From Pseudomonas gingeri (GTDB taxonomy: Bacteria; Pseudomonadota; Gammaproteobacteria; Pseudomonadales; Pseudomonadaceae): 64,000 nucleotides of DNA. A program made the translations under genes and the position numbers. The notes beneath the pieces were generated by a model. The model ran no database searches, was not told where the DNA came from, and saw only the letters and a list, made by a program, of their open reading frames with translations. Positions 44,214-51,963 of this stretch are shown here, one piece after another. The stretch covers positions 59,697 through 123,696 of the forward strand of contig NZ_JACAQA010000017.1 of the NCBI RefSeq assembly GCF_013385425.1, read 5' to 3'. How positions within the stretch are numbered: position 1 is the stretch's first letter; the number at the start of each line of letters is the position of its first letter.

Positions 44214-44930
44214 ATGAAACAGCATCGGTTGGCGGCGGCGGTAGCCCTGGTAGGCCTGGTACTTGCGGGTTGCGATTCGCATTCCAGCGTAGAGCTGAAA
44301 ACCCCGGCGCAAAAAGCTTCCTACGGTATCGGCCTGAACATGGGCAAGAGCCTGGCCCAGGAAGGCATGGACGACCTCGATTCCAAGGCCGTGGCCCAGG
44401 GTATCGAAGATGCCGTCGGCAAGAAGCCGCAGAAGCTCAAGGACGACGAACTGGTCGAAGCCTTTGCCGCCCTGCAGAAACGCGCTGAAGAGCGCATGGC
44501 CAAGCTGAGCGAAGAGTCGGCGGCTGCCGGCAAGAAATTCCTCGAAGAAAACGCCAAGAAGCCAGGTGTCGTCACGACCGCTTCCGGCCTGCAGTATGAA
44601 GTCATCAAGAAAGCCGACGGTCCTCAACCCAAGCCGACCGACGTAGTGACCGTTCACTACACCGGCAAGCTGACCAACGGCACAACCTTCGACAGCTCCG
44701 TGGATCGCGGCAGCCCGATCGACCTGCCGGTCAGCGGCGTGATTCCAGGTTGGGTCGAAGGCCTGCAACTGATGCACGTCGGCGAGAAGTACAAGCTGTA
44801 CATCCCGAGCGACCTGGCCTACGGCGCACAAAGCCCAAGCCCGGCAATCCCGGCCAACTCGGTCCTGGTCTTCGACCTGGAACTGCTGGCCATCAAGGAT
44901 CCTGCCAAGGAAGACGCCGCCGCCAAATAA
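44214..44930 (+). CDS. FKBP-type peptidyl-prolyl isomerase, lipoprotein-like
   Basis: A 238-residue FkpA/Mip-type isomerase. The signal ends in a lipobox (LVLAGC), so it may be lipidated; residues about 30-120 are the helical dimerisation domain (KASYGIGLNMGKSLAQEG), and the FKBP domain follows (VTVHYTGKLTNGTTFDSS, GVIPGWVEGLQLM, YGAQSPSPAIPANSVLVFDLELL) with all substrate-pocket aromatics seen. It helps fold extracytoplasmic proteins. AAGGAA precedes the start; a terminator follows 15 bases after the stop. Confidence 0.92.
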   Translation: MKQHRLAAAVALVGLVLAGCDSHSSVELKTPAQKASYGIGLNMGKSLAQEGMDDLDSKAVAQGIEDAVGKKPQKLKDDELVEAFAALQKRAEERMAKLSEESAAAGKKFLEENAKKPGVVTTASGLQYEVIKKADGPQPKPTDVVTVHYTGKLTNGTTFDSSVDRGSPIDLPVSGVIPGWVEGLQLMHVGEKYKLYIPSDLAYGAQSPSPAIPANSVLVFDLELLAIKDPAKEDAAAK

Positions 44931-44944
44931 GGCGCCGGCTCATG

Positions 44945-44970
44945 ACAACGCCCCGTTTTCGGGGCGTTGT
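44945..44970 (+). terminator. Rho-independent terminator
   Basis: ACAACGCCCCG/CGGGGCGTTGT with a TTTT loop, followed by CGTTTCT. An 11-bp perfect stem. Confidence 0.85.
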
Positions 44971-45170
44971 CGTTTCTGAGAGATGCAGGCTGTAAGAAAA
45001 CGAACATCCATAGGTCGGTATAGTCTTAATATTCAGCTAACGGGCCTAATCGTAGACTGATGCCAAGTCAATGAAATAATGGCTTTTTTTCAGTGAGTAA
45101 AAAACGCCCGATCTGAGCTGGCCCCTTGTAAAACGGGGCTTGCAGCGTTGAAAAGTGGCTCTGTTCACAA

Positions 45171-45197
45171 GGTTATCCACAAGTTGTGTGGATAACC
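45171..45197. promoter_or_regulatory. 27-bp palindrome containing two perfect DnaA boxes
   Basis: GGTTATCCACA and TGTGGATAACC are exact inverted copies with spacer AGTTG. Each arm contains TTATCCACA, the strong DnaA box. It lies 26 bases upstream of the DUF1232 start codon. Confidence 0.8.
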
Positions 45198-45223
45198 TGG
45201 CGTCGCTGTCGATTGGAGTGATG

Positions 45224-45679
45224 ATGAAAGCACCCTGGAATTTCACGCGCTTCCTGCCCATGGCCCAACGCGTGCTGTCGCGCGGCCGTCTACCGACCCT
45301 GTTGTTTGCCGTGGCGAGCAAGAGCGCGCACCAGGGCGGCCGGCTGGGCAAGCTCAGGGAGGACCTGAAGCTGTTGCAGGTGCTGTGCCTGGCCTACTGG
45401 CGCGGCGAGTACCGGGCCATCAACGTCAAGTCGATGATCATTGTGGTGGCGGGGCTGATGTACTTCCTCAGCCCGATCGACGCCATCCCCGATTTTATCC
45501 CCGTGTTCGGCATGCTCGACGACATCGCTGTCCTGGCCTGGGTGATGAATACCCTGGACCAGGAACTGACGGCTTTCCGTCGTTGGCTTGAACGGCAGGC
45601 ACCGGAACAGCTGCGGGCGATCGAGCATTTGCCGGATACACCCGAGCAGTTGCAACTGCAACGCCACGAAAAGGACTGA
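45224..45679 (+). CDS. DUF1232 (YkvA-like) membrane protein
   Basis: A 151-residue protein with the DUF1232 core YFLSPIDAIPDFIPVFGMLDD, shortened here as LSPIDAIPDFIPV and GMLDDIAVL, in one or two membrane helices; the C-terminal tail is hydrophilic. Function of the family is unknown. Two adjacent ATGs occur; the second gives better spacing from GGAG. Its promoter region holds the double DnaA-box palindrome, so DnaA may regulate it. Confidence 0.85.
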   Translation: MKAPWNFTRFLPMAQRVLSRGRLPTLLFAVASKSAHQGGRLGKLREDLKLLQVLCLAYWRGEYRAINVKSMIIVVAGLMYFLSPIDAIPDFIPVFGMLDDIAVLAWVMNTLDQELTAFRRWLERQAPEQLRAIEHLPDTPEQLQLQRHEKD

Positions 45680-45791
45680 ATCCCAGCCATTCCCTTTAAG
45701 AACACACCCCTAGCGACCTTGGTGGCTGTTAAGATTAAGCTACAAGGAAAGCGCCGACTCGCTATGTGTAAAAGTCCTACGGGGTGTGGTG

Positions 45792-46133
45792 ATGGATCTT
45801 CAAATAATTACACGTGACGGAAAACCGGAGTATGCGGTTCTACCCTGGGCCCAGTATCAAGCGTTACTCCAGGCTGCCGGTTTGAGCAGCCAGCAACCGC
45901 CTCAATCTCCCCCAGCAAGCCCGGCGCCGCCGGCTGATGCCTTGCCGGCCTTCGAGCAATTGCGCAGCCTGCGCGAAGCCAAGGGCCTGGCCGTGGAGAC
46001 CCTGGCGCGTACGGTGGGCATCAGCCCTTCGTACCTGGGGCTGATCGAAAGCGGGGAGCGCGAGCCTGATGCCGCGATTCGTCGCAGCCTGGCCTGGGAA
46101 TTGGGTGTGGCCGGTTGGAGGGACGCATCGTGA
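45792..46133 (+). CDS. XRE-type helix-turn-helix regulator with antitoxin-like N-terminus
   Basis: A 113-residue protein. Residues 1-30 (MDLQIITRDGKPEYAVLPWA) read like the N-terminus of Phd/YefM-style antitoxins; a Pro/Ala-rich linker (PPQSPPASPAPPAD) separates it from a helix-turn-helix domain, AKGLAVETLARTVGISPSYL and GLIESGEREP. Two GTG codons precede the ATG in frame. The next gene starts inside its stop (GTGA overlap), so the two are translationally coupled. Confidence 0.82.
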   Translation: MDLQIITRDGKPEYAVLPWAQYQALLQAAGLSSQQPPQSPPASPAPPADALPAFEQLRSLREAKGLAVETLARTVGISPSYLGLIESGEREPDAAIRRSLAWELGVAGWRDAS

Positions 46134-46501
46134 GCGTGCGTATCAGTCGTCAGCATTGGGATGGGCTGCTGGGTGAGCTCGACCAGGCGCGCCGCCAGCG
46201 CCATCTGTTGACCTACCGTGCCTTGCTGGAGCGCTTGCAGTTGCCCAGCCCGGCCATGCAAACCCTGACGGCGGCCCTGGAGCACCTGGCGGCCCTGGAT
46301 GCCAAGGCCGAACAACCGCTGCGCAGTTCACTGGTGATCAGCCAGGGCGCGAGCCGTTTGCCACGCACGGGTTTCTTCGAGTGTGTCGAGCGTCTGGGGC
46401 GTTTTTCCGGCCCGTCCGACGGCGTGGCCGCAGCGTCCTGGCATGCTTCGGAAGTGGTGCGGGTGTTCGAGTACGACTATCCCGAGTCGGCCGAGGCCTG
46501 A
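46130..46501 (+). CDS. Hypothetical protein coupled to the XRE regulator
   Basis: A 123-residue protein beginning with GTG inside the regulator's stop; GGAGGGA lies 6 bases upstream. The first half is helical (HWDGLLGELDQARRQRHLL) and the second contains PRTGFFECVERLGRF. No known family. Coupling to a regulator with a Phd-like N-terminus suggests a partner protein, but no toxin motif is seen. Confidence 0.7.
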   Translation: MSVRISRQHWDGLLGELDQARRQRHLLTYRALLERLQLPSPAMQTLTAALEHLAALDAKAEQPLRSSLVISQGASRLPRTGFFECVERLGRFSGPSDGVAAASWHASEVVRVFEYDYPESAEA

Positions 46502-46525
46502 GAGGCCTCGGTGCCGGAATGGGGG

Positions 46526-46613
46526 CCTGAAAACTCCACGAAACACTGCGGGAAGCGGATCCTGAAAACTCCACGAAACACTGCGGGAAGCGGATCCTGA
46601 AAACACTGCATAA
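46526..46613. repeat. 35-bp tandem repeat, two full copies and a partial third
   Basis: The unit starting CCTGAAAACTCCACGAAACA spans 46526-46560 and 46561-46595 identically; a shortened third start CCTGAAAACACTGCA follows at 46596. It sits directly after the hypothetical gene and before a long REP hairpin. Confidence 0.9.
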
Positions 46614-46708
46614 CCTGTAGGAGCAGGGCTTGTCGGGACGCCGCACCGCCGCGAAGGGGCCCGCAAGATCGCTAAAAGCTTCGCGGGCAAGCCCTGCTCC
46701 TACAGGTT
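46612..46708. repeat. Long REP-like hairpin of a second family
   Basis: AACCTGTAGGAGCAGGGCTTG and its inverted copy CAAGCCCTGCTCCTACAGGTT bound a 97-base hairpin. The arm (TGTAGGAGCAGGGCTTG) differs from the GTGGGAG family elsewhere in the window. Confidence 0.87.
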
Positions 46709-46726
46709 TAGGTGGCGTACTGGAGA

Positions 46727-48502
46727 TCAGGCGCGGTCTTCGAAGGAAGTGAGTTCGCCGCTGTCGATCACATGAATGCTGTACCCCGGCACATTCTTCG
46801 CGTGATGCTTGGCCTGGGAGGCCAGTTCGGCCAACTGCGGGGCATCCAGCCGGCCACAGGATTCGGGTTTCAGGTGCACCACGCCGATGGACAGTGACAG
46901 CAGTGGGAACTCCTGGCGCTGGCCCTGGCGGTTCGAGGCGATGAAACAGCCGGCCTCCAGGTGCTCGGCACGGTAGAAGCGTCGGCACTGGTTCTGGAAG
47001 TCCTCCAGCAACTGATTCAAACGCTTGCGCCAATCCTCCTCGCCCAGCACCAGCAGGAAATCATCGCCGCCGATATGCCCGACGAAATCCCGGCTCGGGT
47101 CGACGCGGTCGTTCAAACACTGCGCCAGGCACAGCAGCACCTCATCCCCACGCCCATAGCCGTAGATATCGTTGAACGGCTTGAAGCTGTCGATATCCAC
47201 ATAGCAGATCACCGACTCCCGCGCCTGTTGCAGCAGCCGGGTCAGGCATTGCTGGATCGGCACATTGCCCGGTAACAGGGTCAGCGGATTGGCATGGCGG
47301 GCTTGCTGGATCTTCAGTTCGGTAATCAGTTTCAGCACATCGATCACCCGCCCCAGGCCCAGGTACTGGCCCTGCTGGGTAATGATGAAGTCTTCCTCGA
47401 TACGCTGCCGCGCGCGGCTGGTGAGCAAGCGGCTGACCTGCTGCAAGGACTGGCTCAACTCCACCGCCAGGAAATCATTGCTCATCAGCCGGCTGATGGG
47501 CTTGCGGGCGAACAGCTCGGTGGCGAAGGGCTTGAGCAAGGCCTCCGAAAGTGAATGCCGATGGACGATACCGCACGGGTGATTATGTTCGTCCAGCACG
47601 GCCACGGAGTTGAGATTGGCCTGGCGCCGGAAGGCTTCCAGCACGTCCGCCGTGGGCGTGCTCAGGGCCACCGCCGGTTGTACGCTGAGCAGGGTGCCGA
47701 GATCACCGGCCTCTTCGTTGAGGGCCATCGAGGTGGCCTCCAGCTTGGGCAACAGCGTGCGCGCTTCCTGCGGCGGCTGTTCCTGGGGCCGGCAGAGCAG
47801 ATAGCCCTGGACCAGGTCGACACCCATCTCGGTGAGCACCGCCAGTTCCTCCGGCAGCTCGATGCCTTCGGCGATCACCAGGGCCCGCGAGGCCTTGGCG
47901 ATTTGCAGGATGGAGCCGACGAACTCACGCTTGAGCCCGTCCTGATGGATGCCGTCGATAAAGTGCCGGTCGATCTTCACATAGTCCGGGCGCAGCTCCG
48001 ACCACAGGCGCAGGCTCGAATAGCCGGCTCCCAGGTCGTCCAGGGCAATGGAGAAGCCCATGGCGCGATAGTGATGCAAGGCGTTTTGCAGCAGTTGGAA
48101 ATCGTCGGTCGGGGTCTGCTCGGTGAGCTCGATCACCACATTGCTCGGGTCGATGCCGAAGTCCTGCAACAACTTCAGCGTGCGCCCGGGCTGGTGGGTC
48201 GGTTCCAGCAGGGATTCCGGCGAGACGTTGAGAAAGAGTTTGCCCGGCAGCTTCTGCTCGCTGAAGCGTCGGCAGGCGCTGAGGCGGCAGAGCATTTCCA
48301 GCTCGCTGAGGCGACCGGCCTGGCGGGCCACGGCGAACAGGTTGATGGGCGAATGCAGCGGGCTGTTGGAGGGGCCGCGACTGAGGGCCTCATAGCCGAT
48401 GATCCGTCGTTCGGACAGCGAGATGATCGGTTGGAACAAGCTGTGCAGACCATTCTGAGCCAGGATTGAACTCAGGGCGTTCAGCTGTTCGGTCATGGTC
48501 AT
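46727..48502 (-). CDS. EAL-CBS-GGDEF protein (cyclic di-GMP turnover)
   Basis: A 591-residue cytosolic signalling protein. An EAL phosphodiesterase domain occupies residues 1-250 with YEALSRG, NVSPE, ELTEQ, DDLGAGYSSL and AEGIE, so the catalytic set looks intact. A CBS pair lies around 270-390. The GGDEF domain (about 410-580) has GGDDF (near residue 476), a conservative variant, and no RxxD inhibition site at the usual position. Cyclic di-GMP hydrolysis is likely; synthesis is doubtful. It is flanked by a REP and the prc terminator. Confidence 0.9.
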   Translation of the reverse strand: MTMTEQLNALSSILAQNGLHSLFQPIISLSERRIIGYEALSRGPSNSPLHSPINLFAVARQAGRLSELEMLCRLSACRRFSEQKLPGKLFLNVSPESLLEPTHQPGRTLKLLQDFGIDPSNVVIELTEQTPTDDFQLLQNALHHYRAMGFSIALDDLGAGYSSLRLWSELRPDYVKIDRHFIDGIHQDGLKREFVGSILQIAKASRALVIAEGIELPEELAVLTEMGVDLVQGYLLCRPQEQPPQEARTLLPKLEATSMALNEEAGDLGTLLSVQPAVALSTPTADVLEAFRRQANLNSVAVLDEHNHPCGIVHRHSLSEALLKPFATELFARKPISRLMSNDFLAVELSQSLQQVSRLLTSRARQRIEEDFIITQQGQYLGLGRVIDVLKLITELKIQQARHANPLTLLPGNVPIQQCLTRLLQQARESVICYVDIDSFKPFNDIYGYGRGDEVLLCLAQCLNDRVDPSRDFVGHIGGDDFLLVLGEEDWRKRLNQLLEDFQNQCRRFYRAEHLEAGCFIASNRQGQRQEFPLLSLSIGVVHLKPESCGRLDAPQLAELASQAKHHAKNVPGYSIHVIDSGELTSFEDRA

Positions 48503-48520
48503 GGTTGTCTCGGTCGATAA

Positions 48521-48573
48521 AAAAAGGACCGGGCCCGACTCTTTTTACAAGAGCCATGCCCAGTCCTTTATTT
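48521..48573 (-). terminator. Terminator of prc
   Basis: On the minus strand AAAGGAC...GTCCTTT closes a long stem with inner GGGC/GCCC, ending in a T-run. It lies about 70 bases past the prc stop. Confidence 0.8.
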
Positions 48574-48638
48574 CACGACAGAATGATGACTGTTTGATGA
48601 CGCTCAGAAGCAGCGGAACATTAAATTGCCATCATCTT

Positions 48639-50723
48639 TCAATGTTTCGCCACCGCCGTGTTCAAACGCAGGTAGTCCAGCAGAATACGCCCGGTTTCAC
48701 TCAGGTAGGCGTCGTCTTCCGGCTTGGTTTTCTTGTCCGGATCCGGCGGCAAGGCGTCTTCGTCTTCTTTCTTCAGTTCCTTGAGCGGTTCTTCGCCCTT
48801 GGCTTTGCGACGGGCGTTCTCCATGGCCAGCTGCTTGGCGTCGATATCGGTGCGCTGGGCACGACGTTCGGCCTCGTTCAGGCTCACGGTTTTTTCCTTC
48901 ATCAGCTTCTCGGCCAGGGCCAGCTTGTCGCGAATGAAGATGAACTCCGCATCCTTCGACGCGCGCGCCTCGTGGTCAGCCTTGAGCTGGGCCAGGAACG
49001 GCTTGAACGGATCCATCGCCGGCTTGATCGAAGGCCGGATGGTGTCCCACGGCATGGCTTCCGGCAGTGCGCTTTCGCCGATTTCCTTGGTGTCGATGAT
49101 CGACGGGAAATCCACATCCGGCAATACGCCCTGGTGCTGGGTGCTCTGCCCGGAAACCCGGTAGAACTTCGCCAGCGTCAGTTTCAGCTCGCCATGGTTG
49201 AGCGGCTGAATGGTCTGCACGGTGCCTTTGCCGAAGGTCTGGCCACCGATGATCAACGCGCGATGGTAGTCCTGCATGGCACCGGCGAAAATCTCCGAAG
49301 CCGAGGCAGACAAGCGGTTGACCAGCAACGCCATCGGACCTTTATAGAAGGCACCCGGGCTTTCGTCTTCGAGCACGTCGACCTTGCCTTCGGCATTACG
49401 CACCAGCACGGTCGGGCCCTTGTCGATAAACAGGCTGGTCAGCTCGGTGGCTTCCTGCAGGGAACCGCCGCCGTTGTTGCGCAGGTCGATGACCACGCCG
49501 TCGACGCCTTCCTTCTGCAACTCGCCGAGCAGTTTCTTCACGTCGCGGGTGGTGCTCTTGTAGTCCGGATCGCCGGCGCGGAACGCCTTGAAGTCCAGGT
49601 AGAAGGCCGGGATATCGATCACCCCGAGCTTGTAGTCCTTGCCGTCCTGCTTGAGGTGCAGGATCGACTTGCTCGCGGCCTGGTCTTCCAGTTTCACCGA
49701 TTCACGGGTGATGGAGACGATCTTGCTGGTCTGGTCGTTCGGCGCATTGCTGGCCGGAATCACTTCCAGGCGTACCACCGAACCTTTCGGCCCGCGGATC
49801 AGCTTGACCACTTCGTCCAGGCGCCAGCCGATCACGTCGACCATCTCCTTGTCACCCTGGGCGACACCGACGATCTTGTCGGCCGGAGCCACCTGCTTGG
49901 TCTTGTCCGCCGGGCCCGACGGCACCAGGCGCACGACCTTGACCAGGTCATTGTCGCTCTGCAGCACGGCGCCGATGCCTTCCAGGGACAGGCTCATATT
50001 GATGTCGAAGTTTTCCGCGCTATCGGGAGACAGATAGTTGGTGTGCGGGTCGTAGGACATCGCAAAGGTATTGATATAAGCCTGGAAGATATCTTCGGCG
50101 CGGGTCTGGTCCAGACGCGCCAACTGATTCTTGTAGCGCTTGACCAGCAGGTCCTGGATCGCCTTGGGATCCTTGCCGGCGATCTTCAGGCGCAGCACTT
50201 CGTCCTTGACGCGTTTGCGCCAGAGGTCATCGAGCTCGGCGCTGGTCTTCAGCCACGGAGCATCCTTGCGATCGATCAGCAAGGTTTCCTGGGTGGTGAA
50301 GTCCATCTTGTCCACGCCTTTGTTCAGCTCGGCGATGGTGAAGTCCAGACGCGACTTGACCCGGTCCAGGTAGCGCTTGTAGATGGTGAACCCGGCATTC
50401 AGGTCGCCGCTCTTGAGGAAGGCGTCGAACTGGGTTTTCCACTTGTCGAATTCGGCAATGTCGCTGGCCAGGAAATAACTGCGCGAGGGATCGAGCAGCT
50501 TGATATAGCTGTCATAGATGATCACCGAGCGCGCGGCGTCCAGCGGCGGCTTGCTGTAATGATTACGCTTGAGCAACTCGACGACGTTCAGGCTGGCAAT
50601 CACCTCGTCCTTGTCGGGCTGAAGATTGTCCCAGCTATTGGCTGCGAACGAATTGGCCGAGAACGTGGAAATGCCAAGGCCAATGAAAAGAGCGAGTGCG
50701 GTGCTGGGGAACAGATGCTTCAT
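48639..50723 (-). CDS. prc: Carboxy-terminal processing protease (Prc/Tsp)
   Basis: A 694-residue periplasmic serine protease of the S41 family. The signal peptide is MKHLFPSTALALFIGLG followed by an Ala-X-Ala site near residue 27; I prefer this ATG to one 33 bases upstream. A PDZ domain is in the middle (ISLEGIGAVLQ-type SLSLEGIGAVL, VGWR) and the catalytic Ser lies in SASASEIFAG with Lys in GGQTFGKGTVQT. It removes non-polar C-termini and trims lipoproteins and peptidoglycan hydrolases, fitting a genome with paired NlpC lipoproteins. Confidence 0.93.
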   Translation of the reverse strand: MKHLFPSTALALFIGLGISTFSANSFAANSWDNLQPDKDEVIASLNVVELLKRNHYSKPPLDAARSVIIYDSYIKLLDPSRSYFLASDIAEFDKWKTQFDAFLKSGDLNAGFTIYKRYLDRVKSRLDFTIAELNKGVDKMDFTTQETLLIDRKDAPWLKTSAELDDLWRKRVKDEVLRLKIAGKDPKAIQDLLVKRYKNQLARLDQTRAEDIFQAYINTFAMSYDPHTNYLSPDSAENFDINMSLSLEGIGAVLQSDNDLVKVVRLVPSGPADKTKQVAPADKIVGVAQGDKEMVDVIGWRLDEVVKLIRGPKGSVVRLEVIPASNAPNDQTSKIVSITRESVKLEDQAASKSILHLKQDGKDYKLGVIDIPAFYLDFKAFRAGDPDYKSTTRDVKKLLGELQKEGVDGVVIDLRNNGGGSLQEATELTSLFIDKGPTVLVRNAEGKVDVLEDESPGAFYKGPMALLVNRLSASASEIFAGAMQDYHRALIIGGQTFGKGTVQTIQPLNHGELKLTLAKFYRVSGQSTQHQGVLPDVDFPSIIDTKEIGESALPEAMPWDTIRPSIKPAMDPFKPFLAQLKADHEARASKDAEFIFIRDKLALAEKLMKEKTVSLNEAERRAQRTDIDAKQLAMENARRKAKGEEPLKELKKEDEDALPPDPDKKTKPEDDAYLSETGRILLDYLRLNTAVAKH

Positions 50724-50906
50724 GCTGATTCGACGCGGGGGCAATTGATAACGCATATTAGGCCGTCTTTAAAGTCGCCGGTTCCGTGGGACTGCGCACC
50801 AAAACCGCCCATTGCGCGTTTTGGTACGACCCTCGGGCCGGTCGCATAATGCAAAAAGCCCGGCGCTACAGCTACGGGCTCAGTCCAGACTCACTATGGA
50901 GGCACT

Positions 50907-51869
50907 GTGAAAGCATTGCAAGGCGTTGAAGGTCAAGTGGAGTGGGTTGAAGAGACGAGTCCGACCTGCGATGTGGGACAGGTTCGGATTCGGGTGGCGG
51001 CCGCGGGCCTCAATCGTGCCGATTTGTTACAAAAAGCCGGGCTCTACCCGCCGCCGCCCGGGGCCAGCCAGGTCCTGGGCCTGGAATGTTCCGGGGTGAT
51101 CAGTGAAGTCGGGCCCGGGGCGTCCTGGCAGGTCGGCGACCGGGTCTGCGCGCTGCTGGCCGGCGGCGGCATGGCCGAGGAAGTGGTGGTCGACGGGCGT
51201 CATGTGTTGCCGGTGCCGGAAGGCCTGAGCCTGCTGGAGGCGGCCGCGCTGCCTGAGGTCTATGCCACGGCGTGGCTGAATCTGTTCCAGCTGGCGGCGC
51301 TCAAACCGGGTGAGAAAGTGCTGCTGCACGCCGGCGCCAGTGGCGTCGGTTCGGCGGCGATCCAGCTGTGCAAGGCCTTCGGCAACCCGTGCTGGGTGAG
51401 TGTCGGTTCGGCGGATCGGCTGGCCTATTGCGAGGCGCTGGGGGCCCAGGGCGGGGTGGTCCGGGGTGACGATATCGAGGGTTTGGGCGACTTTGGCCCC
51501 TTCGATGTGATCCTCGATCCGGTGGGGGCGAACTACGCCGCGCTGAACGTGAAACTTTTGTCAGCTGACGGGCGGTGGGTGCTGATCGGCCTGATGGGCG
51601 GCCGGGAAACCCAGCTGGATCTGGCGAAGATCCTCGCCAAGCGCATCCAGTTGCTCGGTTCGACCTTGCGCAGCCGCGACGATCAGTTCAAGGCCGACCT
51701 GTTGCGTGACCTGGGTGAGCATGTCTGGCCGTTGTTTGCCGAGAAGCGCTTGAGCCCGCAGTTGGCCAAGACTTTCCCGATCAAGGATGCCGAGGCGGCT
51801 TTTGAAGCGCTGGCGAGCAATCAGGTGGCGGGGAAGCTGGTGCTGGTGATCGATGAGCGTCTGTCCTGA
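50907..51869 (+). CDS. NAD(P)H-quinone oxidoreductase (zeta-crystallin family)
   Basis: A 320-residue medium-chain reductase without the zinc site. The N-terminal domain has AAGLNRADLLQKAGLYPPPPG, given as AAGLNRADLLQ and GLYPPPPG, and the nucleotide-binding loop is HAGASGVGSAAIQL. It closely resembles TP53I3/zeta-crystallin quinone reductases. The start has a weak upstream site. A decayed copy of its last 40 codons lies 2 kb downstream, on the far side of the halovibrin-like gene. Confidence 0.9.
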   Translation: MKALQGVEGQVEWVEETSPTCDVGQVRIRVAAAGLNRADLLQKAGLYPPPPGASQVLGLECSGVISEVGPGASWQVGDRVCALLAGGGMAEEVVVDGRHVLPVPEGLSLLEAAALPEVYATAWLNLFQLAALKPGEKVLLHAGASGVGSAAIQLCKAFGNPCWVSVGSADRLAYCEALGAQGGVVRGDDIEGLGDFGPFDVILDPVGANYAALNVKLLSADGRWVLIGLMGGRETQLDLAKILAKRIQLLGSTLRSRDDQFKADLLRDLGEHVWPLFAEKRLSPQLAKTFPIKDAEAAFEALASNQVAGKLVLVIDERLS

Positions 51870-51963
51870 GCCCTGATACAGCTTTGCAGAGTGGTCCAAT
51901 GCCGTGAGCGCAGTGTTGCGCTCACGGTTGCCGTCGGTACGCTTGGGTCGAGCACCGTCACAT

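Noticed and set aside
45171..45197. Origin of replication
   Set aside because: Only two boxes, no A/T-rich unwinding region, and no dnaA, dnaN or plasmid genes nearby.
48495..50849. 784-codon plus-strand frame opposite prc
   Set aside because: Antisense of a certain gene; its product is a composition artefact without signal, domain or start site.
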